A stretch of DNA of 7,250 nucleotides from CAXMPK01 sp964195405 (GTDB taxonomy: Bacteria > Actinomycetota > Acidimicrobiia > Spongiisociales > ZC4RG35), in assembly GCA_964195405.1 (NCBI GenBank), contig CAXMPK010000182.1:1-7250 (forward strand), written 5' to 3'. Shown here one piece after another: positions 1 through 5,003 of the stretch (positions are counted from its first letter, which is position 1; every line of letters begins with the position of its first letter). Position numbers and translations under genes: made by a program. The notes under the pieces were generated by a model. That model ran no database searches. It had not been told where the DNA came from and saw only the letters and a program-made list of their open reading frames with translations.

Positions 1-175
1 GCTATGTTCGGAAGGGATAAGCGCTGAAGGCATCTAAGTGCGAAGCCCACCCAGAGATGAGATTTCCCACCCGTAAGGGTTAAGGCCCCTGGTAGATGAC
101 CAGGTTGATAGGCCGGACGTGTAAGCGCAGTAATGCGTTCAGCGGACCGGTACTAATAGGCCGAGGGCTTGGATA
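1..175 (+). rRNA. rrl: 23S ribosomal RNA, 3' end (partial)
   Basis: This is the last part of the large-subunit rRNA; its 5' portion lies outside the window. It carries highly conserved domain VI strings, including GCATCTAAGTGCGAAGCC near 31-48, GTTGATAGGCCGG near 104-116, GTGTAAGCGCAGTAATGCGTT near 119-139 and the terminal ACCGGTACTAATAGGCCGAG near 146-165. The 3' end is placed by analogy with known 23S genes, where the molecule ends a few bases after GGCTT, and is uncertain by about 5 nt. The 5S gene downstream on the same strand shows that this is the distal part of an rRNA operon. Confidence 0.97.
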
Positions 176-216
176 AAGAATTCAAACAATTGATGTGCTC
201 GCTATGGAGTTCTCGC

Positions 217-244
217 CTCTCGGGCGGAGCCCGAGAGATTGGAG
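217..244 (+). repeat. 28-nt hairpin element, copy 1, in the 23S-5S spacer
   Basis: A perfect 9-bp stem (CTCTCGGGC at 217-225 with GCCCGAGAG at 229-237) closes a GGA loop and is followed by ATTGGAG (238-244). The same 9-nt arms and the same 7-nt tail recur at 1737-1764 with a different loop. In the rRNA spacer it could act as a processing stem or be a dispersed palindromic repeat. A second small hairpin (GTTCC 244-248, GGAAC 252-256) follows directly. The function is not known from the sequence. Confidence 0.7.
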
Positions 245-283
245 TTCCGATGGAACCCCAATGGCCTTTGAGAACAAGAGATT

Positions 284-403
284 TGTCCGGTGGCTAAAGC
301 GGCGGGGCACCACCCGTTCCCATTCCGAACACGGAAGTGAAACCCACCAGCGCCGATGGTACTTGGGGAGTAGTCCCCCGGGAGAGTAGGTCACTGCCGG
401 GCA
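284..403 (+). rRNA. rrf: 5S ribosomal RNA
   Basis: A complete 120-nt 5S rRNA. Diagnostic internal strings are present: CCCATTCCGAACACGGAAGT (about 319-338), CCACCAGCGCCGATGGTACT (about 344-363) and GGGAGAGTAGGTC near 380-392. The ends are set by helix I: TGTCCGGTG at 284-292 pairs with CACTGCCGGGCA ending at 403, all by Watson-Crick or G-U pairs. The spacer from the 23S gene is about 108 nt and contains the hairpin element plus CTTTGAGAAC near 266-275, which resembles the boxA-like sequences of actinobacterial rRNA operons. That boxA reading is tentative. Confidence 0.97.
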
Positions 404-412
404 TTTAACGTC

Positions 413-444
413 GAAGGGTCGCTGACTAACGTTGGCGGCCCTTC
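413..444 (+). terminator. Probable rRNA operon terminator
   Basis: GAAGGGTCGC (413-422) pairs with GCGGCCCTTC (435-444) over 10 bp with one G-U pair, around a 12-nt loop. It lies 9 nt after the 5S gene. Only a weak AATTGT tail follows, so it may be an imperfect intrinsic terminator or allow some read-through into the next gene. Confidence 0.65.
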
Positions 445-478
445 AATTGTGATGGCCTTCTCACTATTAGGAGACTCT

Positions 479-1210
479 GTGGCTAAAGGGACCGGCAACA
501 ACAGGAAACAGGGATCTTCATCTGGAGGCCGCCCCGGTGAAAGACCGCAGCGGCCCCACAAGTCGATCACCTCAGTGTCTTCAGGTCAGGTTCCGAAGTG
601 GGTCCGTGACGAAATTCTCAGATCCACTCCCAAGGACCGACGCGAGCCGGCTATTGGTCATCTCACCAAAGGCATGGAGCATTTTGCCGACGACCGCTAC
701 CCGGCTGCCGCCTCCGAACTTCGCAAGGCCAAGGAACTTTCGCCGCGATCATCGACGATTAGAGAACTCCTCGGGCTCTCTGCGTATCGTTCGGGCAATT
801 GGGAAGAGGGTCTTCGAGAGCTGCGCACCTTCCGTCGCATCTCAGGTGATCTAATTCACATGCCGGTCGAAATGGACTGTCTTCGAGCTCTGGGACGCAA
901 GGAGGACGTGACCAAAACCTGGGAACGCATTCAGGAACACGACATTTCGGCCACGATTTCTCACGAAGCACGTGTTGTCTATGCGTCTTTCCTTCTGGAC
1001 GAGGGCCGGCCCCGCGAAGCCTGGCCGATCATCAAACCAAAACGTCTAGTTGCCAGCCCTTCTCCGGGTGAGTTGCGGCGCTGGTATGTGGCGGCGCGAG
1101 TAGCGCTCGAGGCCGGTGATCAAGATGCCGCCCGACAGCTGATAACCGCGCTAGAGAATCAAGAGACCGATTTCGACGGTGTCTCGGAACTTCGTCAGGC
1201 TTTAACCTGA
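479..1210 (+). CDS. Tetratricopeptide repeat (TPR) protein
   Basis: A 243-residue soluble protein of unassigned function with no signal peptide or membrane segment. The first ~30 residues are basic and low in complexity (K, G, S, R, Q). The remainder is helical with TPR character, for example a unit around residues 63-100 (HFADDRYPAAASELRKAKEL, then IRELLGLSAYRSGNWEEGLR) and later A/L-rich helix pairs to the C-terminus. TPR domains generally act as protein-protein scaffolds; no partner is visible. I chose the GTG at 479 because AGGAG (469-473) lies 5 nt upstream. An in-frame GTG at 449 would begin only 5 nt after the rRNA terminator and has no ribosome binding site. The gene starts just behind the rRNA operon and heads a plus-strand series. 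Confidence 0.85.
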   Translation: MAKGTGNNRKQGSSSGGRPGERPQRPHKSITSVSSGQVPKWVRDEILRSTPKDRREPAIGHLTKGMEHFADDRYPAAASELRKAKELSPRSSTIRELLGLSAYRSGNWEEGLRELRTFRRISGDLIHMPVEMDCLRALGRKEDVTKTWERIQEHDISATISHEARVVYASFLLDEGRPREAWPIIKPKRLVASPSPGELRRWYVAARVALEAGDQDAARQLITALENQETDFDGVSELRQALT

Positions 1211-1302
1211 CGCTGGCCAGGGCCTGGCCGAGAATCTGTCAGACCACCTCGGCATAGTCATCTACTGCGCCGCACTTCCCGAAGCAGGTAGGGGAGAGTG
1301 CA

Positions 1303-1641
1303 ATGAAGGTAGATCTCAATCTGATGGTCCTTTGGGGACGTTTGGCGACCGATCCTGAGCTCAGAGTCTTCGACTCCGGTTCGAGACTGATGCGTTATCT
1401 GGTGACAACAAAGACCGACCATCCGCGACATCGGGTTGACGTCATTCCGGTCACGCTCTGGGACCCGGATGACGAGCTCGTCGACAATCCAGGCTCGAAA
1501 GGCCAGCGAGTGTGGATATGTGGCGCGGTCCAACGCCGATTCTGGGAAAGCCCAGATGGGCGACAGAGCAGGATCGAGGTCGTGGCCGATCAAGTCAAAC
1601 TGAAAGATCTCGAAGACTTAGAACCGGTGACCGTCAGTTAG
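1303..1641 (+). CDS. Short single-stranded DNA-binding (SSB-like) OB-fold protein
   Basis: 112 residues matching a single OB fold of the SSB family. Family-like elements appear in order: NLMVLWGRLATDPELR (residues 6-21), FDSGS, LMRYLVTT (strand), DVIPVTLWDP (about 46-55), GQRVWICGAVQRRFWESPDG (about 66-85) and a final strand IEVVADQVKL. Canonical SSB has a long linker and an acidic Pro-Phe tip that recruits repair and replication proteins. This protein stops soon after the fold and lacks that tail, so it is probably an accessory SSB-like protein and not the main replicative SSB. The start is supported by AGGGGAG at 1290-1296, about 6 nt before ATG. It lies 92 nt after the TPR gene on the same strand. 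Confidence 0.82.
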   Translation: MKVDLNLMVLWGRLATDPELRVFDSGSRLMRYLVTTKTDHPRHRVDVIPVTLWDPDDELVDNPGSKGQRVWICGAVQRRFWESPDGRQSRIEVVADQVKLKDLEDLEPVTVS

Positions 1642-1680
1642 GCATGTGGTCATTGATGAATTCAGGGGTGACAACTCTTT

Positions 1681-1703
1681 GGCCGAGCCTAAAGAGGTCG
1701 GTC
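1681..1703 (+). other. Hairpin after the SSB-like gene, possible attenuator or weak terminator
   Basis: GGCCGA plus CCT (1681-1690) pairs with AGGTCGGTC (1695-1703) around an AAAG loop, leaving G1687 bulged. There is no run of T after it, so intrinsic termination is doubtful. It lies in the 132-nt gap between the SSB-like gene and the small gene at 1774, upstream of the second hairpin element. Confidence 0.35.
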
Positions 1704-1736
1704 TATTGTGGACGCTGCCCCGTCCGCCGACTTCGG

Positions 1737-1764
1737 CTCTCGGGCACGGCCCGAGAGATTGGAG
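1737..1764 (+). repeat. 28-nt hairpin element, copy 2, at the ribosome binding site of the 58-residue gene
   Basis: CTCTCGGGC (1737-1745), loop ACG, GCCCGAGAG (1749-1757), then ATTGGAG (1758-1764). Arms and tail are identical to 217-244; only the loop differs. The end of the tail continues into GGAGGTG (1761-1767), the Shine-Dalgarno sequence for the GTG at 1774. The stem therefore sits 3 nt upstream of the ribosome binding site, where it could affect translation or transcript stability. Confidence 0.7.
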
Positions 1765-1773
1765 GTGTAATCC

Positions 1774-1950
1774 GTGCCTTGGTACTGGACCGACGATCTC
1801 AGCAGGATTCTGTTTTCTGAAGGCCTAATCAGTAAGCAGGCCGCCGCTCAACTGGAGACCTTTCCGGTTGCCATCCGACGCGTGGAGCCATCGCTTGAAG
1901 AGGCGGTGCGTGGAATGGTCGATGATGATGAAGTCCCGCTAGCGGCCTGA
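1774..1950 (+). CDS. Small conserved-looking protein, function unknown
   Basis: A 58-residue protein starting at GTG: MPWYWTDDLSRILFSEGLIS, then a short helical stretch KQAAAQLETF, and an acidic end (EEAVRGMVDDDEVPLAA). A strong Shine-Dalgarno, GGAGGTG at 1761-1767, lies 6 nt before the start. The stop codon TGA (1948-1950) directly abuts the ATG of the SURF1 gene, which implies translational coupling. The aromatic N-terminus (PWYWTDDL) is distinctive, and I have an impression of similar small actinobacterial proteins, but I cannot name a family. No membrane segment or cysteine is present. It may be cytosolic and co-produced with SURF1. Existence is well supported; function is unassigned. Confidence 0.75.
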   Translation: MPWYWTDDLSRILFSEGLISKQAAAQLETFPVAIRRVEPSLEEAVRGMVDDDEVPLAA

Positions 1951-2682
1951 ATGGACCGACGTCTGCTCCAGCCGAATTGGATCTTGGCAACTTTGGTGAT
2001 GCTTCTAGTGGCAGCCATCTTCGTCTGGCTGGGCTTATGGCAGTTGAACCGGCTCGATGAGAGACGTTCAGAGAATGCGGTGGGGGAGCGGCAATCCTCT
2101 GAGCCGTCCACCGACCTAGACCACCTGCTTGGCGAGGCAGACGGTGACTATGACGGTATTGAGTACCGAACCGCCAACGTAGACGGCACCTTCGATGTCG
2201 ACAGTGAGGTTTTGGTTCGGTCCCAGGTGTATCGCGGCACAGCCGGTTTTCACGTGATCACACCTTTGATAAAAGATGATGGAACCGCCGTGCTTATCAA
2301 CCGTGGCTGGGTTCCGCTCAATATGGACGCTGTCCCGGTCCCAGCCGTCCCAATTCCAGCCTCAGGATTGGTAGAGGGCTGGGTGCAGCTAACACACACA
2401 CGACCTCCTCTCGGCCCACAGGACCCGTCAGACGGTCGTTTGGTGGTCATGAGCCGTGTGAACATCGATCGGATCCAGCAGCAGGTCGATTATCAGCTAG
2501 AACCGGTATATATCGTGGTGGAGCGAACCGATGGTGAAGACCTGCCGGTTCCCCTTGCCCTCCCTGAGTTTGATGATGAGGGACCTCATCTTGCCTACGC
2601 ACTCCAATGGTTCGGCTTTGCTGTCATCCTTCTTGTTGGCTACTTCTTCTTGGTTAGGAAGCAACTGGAGAACTCAGCCTGA
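1951..2682 (+). CDS. SURF1 family protein (cytochrome oxidase biogenesis)
   Basis: 243 residues with the SURF1 architecture: a short cytoplasmic N-terminus, TM helix 1 (about residues 10-31), a large external domain, and TM helix 2 (about 218-235) near the C-terminus. Family signatures are LGLWQLNRLDER right after TM1 (the GxWQxxR-type motif), VLINRGWVP in the middle, and GPHLAYALQWFGFA leading into TM2. SURF1 proteins assist assembly of heme-copper cytochrome c oxidase, probably in heme a insertion, so the organism is likely to respire aerobically. No oxidase subunits lie in the window. The start is the ATG directly after the upstream TGA, and there is no clear Shine-Dalgarno of its own, consistent with coupling. 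The last 9 bases overlap the end of the opposite-strand YbaK gene. Confidence 0.92.
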   Translation: MDRRLLQPNWILATLVMLLVAAIFVWLGLWQLNRLDERRSENAVGERQSSEPSTDLDHLLGEADGDYDGIEYRTANVDGTFDVDSEVLVRSQVYRGTAGFHVITPLIKDDGTAVLINRGWVPLNMDAVPVPAVPIPASGLVEGWVQLTHTRPPLGPQDPSDGRLVVMSRVNIDRIQQQVDYQLEPVYIVVERTDGEDLPVPLALPEFDDEGPHLAYALQWFGFAVILLVGYFFLVRKQLENSA

Positions 2683-3168
2683 TGCGGAGAGCTTGGCCAG
2701 ATCCGGGACGATCTCGAATCCTTTGAGATCCTCAAACTGGCTGGGATCGAGCTTGATCTTGGCTGAACGCGAGCCGGCCCCGATTATCACCCACTCTTGA
2801 TCGAGAACGCGGCTGTCTACCCATACAGGCAGTTCAAGGGGTAGGCCGAAGACAGTGACACCGCCGATTTCTTGTCCTGTCAGATCTTTGGTGAGCTCAG
2901 CTGGCGCAAAACTGACTTTGCGAACCTCGAGACGTCTCCGTACCGAACCGTTGACATCCAGCCGGGTATGGGCAAGCACCAGGCAAACCGCATTGTGGCC
3001 CTCCGGCTTCCTCGAGGCCACCAGGATGGCGTTGGCCGACTGTTCGAGCGGGATCCCATAGGCCTCACAAAATGACGCTGTGTCTGCCAGTTCTGGATCA
3101 CACGCCATCTCCTCGAAGGAAATGCCGCGAGATTTCATATCTCGAATCACGTTGGGATCGCCGGGCAC
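2674..3168 (-). CDS. YbaK/EbsC family protein (putative aminoacyl-tRNA deacylase)
   Basis: 164 residues matching the YbaK/aminoacyl-tRNA editing domain, whose members hydrolyse mischarged tRNAs such as Cys-tRNA(Pro). Visible family features are CDPELADTASFCEAYGIP (residues 23-40), the substrate-pocket strand with a conserved lysine in VRKVSFA (K84), the glycine-rich GGVTVFGLP (102-110), and VIIGAGSRSAKIKL (127-140). The substrate cannot be deduced. The GTG at 3168 is the most upstream plausible start because an in-frame TAG lies 9 nt further upstream. It gives the usual short lead-in before the CDPELADTA segment. No Shine-Dalgarno is visible. AGGCTA at 3175-3180 reads TAGCCT on this strand and could be the -10 of a leaderless promoter. 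The stop overlaps the end of SURF1. Confidence 0.88.
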   Translation of the reverse strand: MPGDPNVIRDMKSRGISFEEMACDPELADTASFCEAYGIPLEQSANAILVASRKPEGHNAVCLVLAHTRLDVNGSVRRRLEVRKVSFAPAELTKDLTGQEIGGVTVFGLPLELPVWVDSRVLDQEWVIIGAGSRSAKIKLDPSQFEDLKGFEIVPDLAKLSASG

Positions 3169-3174
3169 CAGACC

Positions 3175-3180
3175 AGGCTA
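3175..3180 (-). promoter_or_regulatory. Candidate -10 element for leaderless transcription of the YbaK-type gene
   Basis: On the minus strand TAGCCT fits the actinobacterial TANNNT -10 consensus and ends 6 nt before the GTG start. That spacing would put transcription initiation at or next to the first base of the start codon. No Shine-Dalgarno is present, as expected of a leaderless mRNA. The motif is short, so chance occurrence is possible. Confidence 0.35.
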
Positions 3181-3226
3181 GGAAATCGAACAGTTTGACG
3201 TCGTGTCGTGTGGCAGAGTCACCCAG

Positions 3227-3970
3227 ATGAACGAGTATGACAAGAAGACCTACGGTGACAGTTGGGCCCCCTTCTACGACAACATCTACGGGGAAGTGGA
3301 GCAATCCACGATTGACCTGCTCGCAGATCTCGCCGGTTCACCGCCGAGAGCTTTGGAGCTTGCGATCGGCACCGGCCGGCTCGCTGTTCCGTTGGCCGAC
3401 AGGGGAGTCGAGGTCGTCGGAATCGACATCTCCGAAGACATGGTCGCCAAGATGCGAGCCAAACCCGGGGGAGAGGACATCGAGGTCCACATAGGCGACA
3501 TCGGAGACGTGGCTGTGGAGGGAACATTCCCGCTCGCCTACCTTGCCTTCAACACACTGTTTGCCCTCACCAGCCAGGAGAGACAGGTCGAGTGTTTCAT
3601 CAACGTAGCCGAACATCTCCAACCGGGCGGACGGTTCGTGCTCGAGGCCTTTGTGCCAGACATGCTCCGTTGGGATGGGAACAACACACATATGGGAGTC
3701 TTGAGCATCTCATCAAACGAGGAACATGGCTACGAGCTATCGATTCACTACCCGGTTGAGCAGAGTATCGAAAGTCATATGGTCCACCATCTCGCCTCAG
3801 GTGAGACAGTCACGTTGCCTGTATCGATCAGATACGTGTGGCCTTCGGAGATGGATCTGATGGCTCGCTTGGCTGGTCTTCGCCTCGAGAATCGCTGGGA
3901 TTGGTACGACCGTGGTCCCTTCGACGAGCAGTCGGAACAACACGTTTCGGTTTACCGCAAACCCCTATAA
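3227..3970 (+). CDS. Class I SAM-dependent methyltransferase
   Basis: 247 residues from ATG 3227. The Rossmann-type methyltransferase signals appear in order: motif I ALELAIGTGR (about residues 42-51), the acidic residue ending strand 2 in VEVVGIDIS (D67), HIGDIGDV (D91, near the adenine-binding position), motif IV-like LAYLAFNTLFAL (about 103-114), and LQPGGRFVLEAFVP (131-144). The C-terminal third forms mainly strands and ends VSVYRKPL. The methyl acceptor cannot be deduced; proteins of this kind include small-molecule methyltransferases. An in-frame GTG at 3203 would add 8 residues. I prefer the ATG because the family-like sequence begins at NEYDKKTYGDSWAPFYD. Neither start has a good Shine-Dalgarno. 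The gene is divergent from the YbaK-type gene, with only 58 bp between them. Confidence 0.87.
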   Translation: MNEYDKKTYGDSWAPFYDNIYGEVEQSTIDLLADLAGSPPRALELAIGTGRLAVPLADRGVEVVGIDISEDMVAKMRAKPGGEDIEVHIGDIGDVAVEGTFPLAYLAFNTLFALTSQERQVECFINVAEHLQPGGRFVLEAFVPDMLRWDGNNTHMGVLSISSNEEHGYELSIHYPVEQSIESHMVHHLASGETVTLPVSIRYVWPSEMDLMARLAGLRLENRWDWYDRGPFDEQSEQHVSVYRKPL

Positions 3971-3976
3971 ACCAGG

Positions 3977-4003
3977 GAGGAGGCACCCACGGGGCGCCTC
4001 CTC
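3977..4003. terminator. Hairpin between convergent genes, probable bidirectional terminator
   Basis: GAGGAGGC (3977-3984) pairs perfectly with GCCTCCTC (3996-4003), and an inner CCC/GGG stem can extend it around an ACG loop. It sits in the 54-bp gap between the stops of the methyltransferase (plus) and the thioredoxin (minus). Neither side has a strong T-run, so efficiency is uncertain. Confidence 0.6.
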
Positions 4004-4024
4004 AGAATCAACTTTCACCTTGGC

Positions 4025-4423
4025 CTATGCGTGTTCGTGTTCGTGCTCGTGGTCATGGTCCGCGCCATCCTGCTTGGCCAACTGGGCCCGAACATCCTCC
4101 ATATCAATGCCCTTTACCTGACCAATCAGATCGAGGAAGGCAGGCTCTGGGAGCGCCCCGGGCTGGGAGTACAGAACGATTTGGTCTCGGAACACCATGA
4201 GTGTTGGAATCGAGCGGATACCGAATTGCATCGCAAGTTCCTGCTGATCTTCGGTGTCGACTTTGCCGAACACGATGTCGTCGTTGTCTTCGGATGCGGA
4301 CTCGAATGTTGGGGCGAACATGCGACACGGCCCGCACCATTCGGCCCAGAAGTCGACGATGACAGTGTCATTGTCCCGGATTGTTTGGTCGAACGTGTCT
4401 TTCGTCAGAGTGACGGTGGCCAT
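4025..4423 (-). CDS. Thioredoxin with a His/acid-rich C-terminal tail
   Basis: 132 residues. The thioredoxin fold spans about residues 1-105, with the redox-active site WCGPC (29-33) in VDFWAEWCGPCRMFAP, and the cis-proline in GIRSIPTLMVFRD (P73). The protein should reduce disulfides in cytosolic partners. It has no signal peptide or membrane anchor. The fold is followed by a helical extension (GIDMEDVRAQLAKQDGA) and a tail HDHEHEHEHA in which five histidines alternate with D or E, a potential divalent-metal ligand. The ATG is supported by AGGAAAGG on the minus strand (within 4431-4438), 7 nt upstream. It is probably monocistronic: it converges with the methyltransferase, and its upstream neighbour is on the other strand. 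I do not assign trxA because several paralogues are usual. Confidence 0.94.
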   Translation of the reverse strand: MATVTLTKDTFDQTIRDNDTVIVDFWAEWCGPCRMFAPTFESASEDNDDIVFGKVDTEDQQELAMQFGIRSIPTLMVFRDQIVLYSQPGALPEPAFLDLIGQVKGIDMEDVRAQLAKQDGADHDHEHEHEHA

Positions 4424-4546
4424 CTGTAAACCTTTCCTGGTGAGACGATCTAAGTGTTAAACCACCAGTAGAGCGGTGGATATTCCTGAGTCGTAGACGC
4501 TAGCTGTAGCTTGAGAGTTTCCACAACAGTAACGTTGAACTTGCTG
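4424..4546. other. Intergenic region, probable divergent promoter region of the thioredoxin gene
   Basis: About 120 bp between the thioredoxin start (minus) and the first ATG of the zinc-finger ORF (plus). It holds the thioredoxin ribosome binding site near 4431-4438 and a small hairpin CCACC (4462-4466)/GGTGG (4475-4479). I could not identify convincing -35/-10 pairs on either strand. Confidence 0.4.
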
Positions 4547-4729
4547 ATGAGGCAGAGACTTGTCAACGGCGCAGGCTGGTTGGTCTGTCTGGAGTGTGGA
4601 AGCCGGTTCCAGCCCACCCGGAAGTCACAGAAATGGTGCTCAACCGCGTGCCAGACCGCCTCGATGAGGTGGCAGCGCGACCAGGTGCAGTACTCGATGC
4701 TCGGTCGGGCCCGCTGGTTCTTGAGATAG
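4547..4729 (+). CDS. Small C4 zinc-finger protein or fragment
   Basis: A 60-residue ORF from ATG 4547, with a possible in-frame TTG start at 4511 that adds 12 residues. Its core is CLECGSRFQPTRKSQKWCSTACQTASMRWQRD, broken up as CLEC, then FQPTRKSQKWC, then STACQTASMRW: a CxxC...CxxxC zinc-binding pattern with the F.P.R..Q.WCS..C spacing typical of CGNR-like C-terminal zinc fingers. Such fingers usually end larger DNA-binding or regulatory proteins. Here the frame is closed by TGA at 4487-4489, so no large N-terminal domain can precede it. It may be a stand-alone mini-protein or the surviving end of a decayed gene. No good Shine-Dalgarno is seen. The stop lies 7 nt from the end of the opposite-strand membrane-protein gene. 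Confidence 0.5.
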   Translation: MRQRLVNGAGWLVCLECGSRFQPTRKSQKWCSTACQTASMRWQRDQVQYSMLGRARWFLR

Positions 4730-4736
4730 ACGTCCT

Positions 4737-4955
4737 TTACTCGGTCGGTGCGGACGATGGTTTTCGCGTCATACGCCAGCCGAAGTGTCCGCAGAGGTAG
4801 GCGAGGCCACCGAAGAGGATCGCCGAGAACATCCACGGTGTGAATTCGGTGACGCCATCAGCGAGTTGGGTCGTTGAATAGACAACGACCGCCACGAAAT
4901 AGACAGACAACACAACGAGAACCCATCCGAGTAATCGTCTCAAAGGAGTGGGCAT
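4737..4955 (-). CDS. Small two-helix membrane protein, function unknown
   Basis: 72 residues from ATG 4955. A short basic N-terminus (PTPLRR) leads into TM helix 1 (about 9-27, rich in V, L, Y and F). A polar loop (TQLADGVTEFTP) follows, then TM helix 2 (about 41-58, MFSAILFGGLAYLCGHFGW) and a basic tail RMTRKPSSAPTE. It is likely an inner-membrane protein; I recognise no family. An in-frame GTG at 4997 would give 86 residues and start only 6 nt after the sigma-factor stop, which would favour translational coupling. Neither start has a clear Shine-Dalgarno, so the start is uncertain. It is the last gene of the minus-strand unit containing the sigma factor, but a shared function is only inferred. 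Confidence 0.62.
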   Translation of the reverse strand: MPTPLRRLLGWVLVVLSVYFVAVVVYSTTQLADGVTEFTPWMFSAILFGGLAYLCGHFGWRMTRKPSSAPTE

Positions 4956-5003
4956 ATGAGCAACCGGCGTGTTTCGGTGAGGAAAAGGCGCACCCACAGA
5001 ACG

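Noticed and set aside
182..394. ORFs on both strands across the 23S-5S spacer and 5S rRNA
   Set aside because: They lie over a recognised 5S rRNA gene and its spacer and show no protein family features.
1215..1229. GGCCAG/CTGGCC hairpin after the TPR gene as a terminator
   Set aside because: The stem is short (6 bp) and no T-run follows; not enough to call a terminator.
3195..3200. TTGACG as a -35 box for the methyltransferase gene
   Set aside because: No -10-like hexamer is found at 16-18 nt downstream (the position reads GTCACC).
4450..4836. 128-residue minus-strand ORF
   Set aside because: It overlaps the zinc-finger ORF, whose plus-strand translation shows clear CxxC/CxxxC spacing, and the end of the membrane-protein gene; its own sequence shows no domain.
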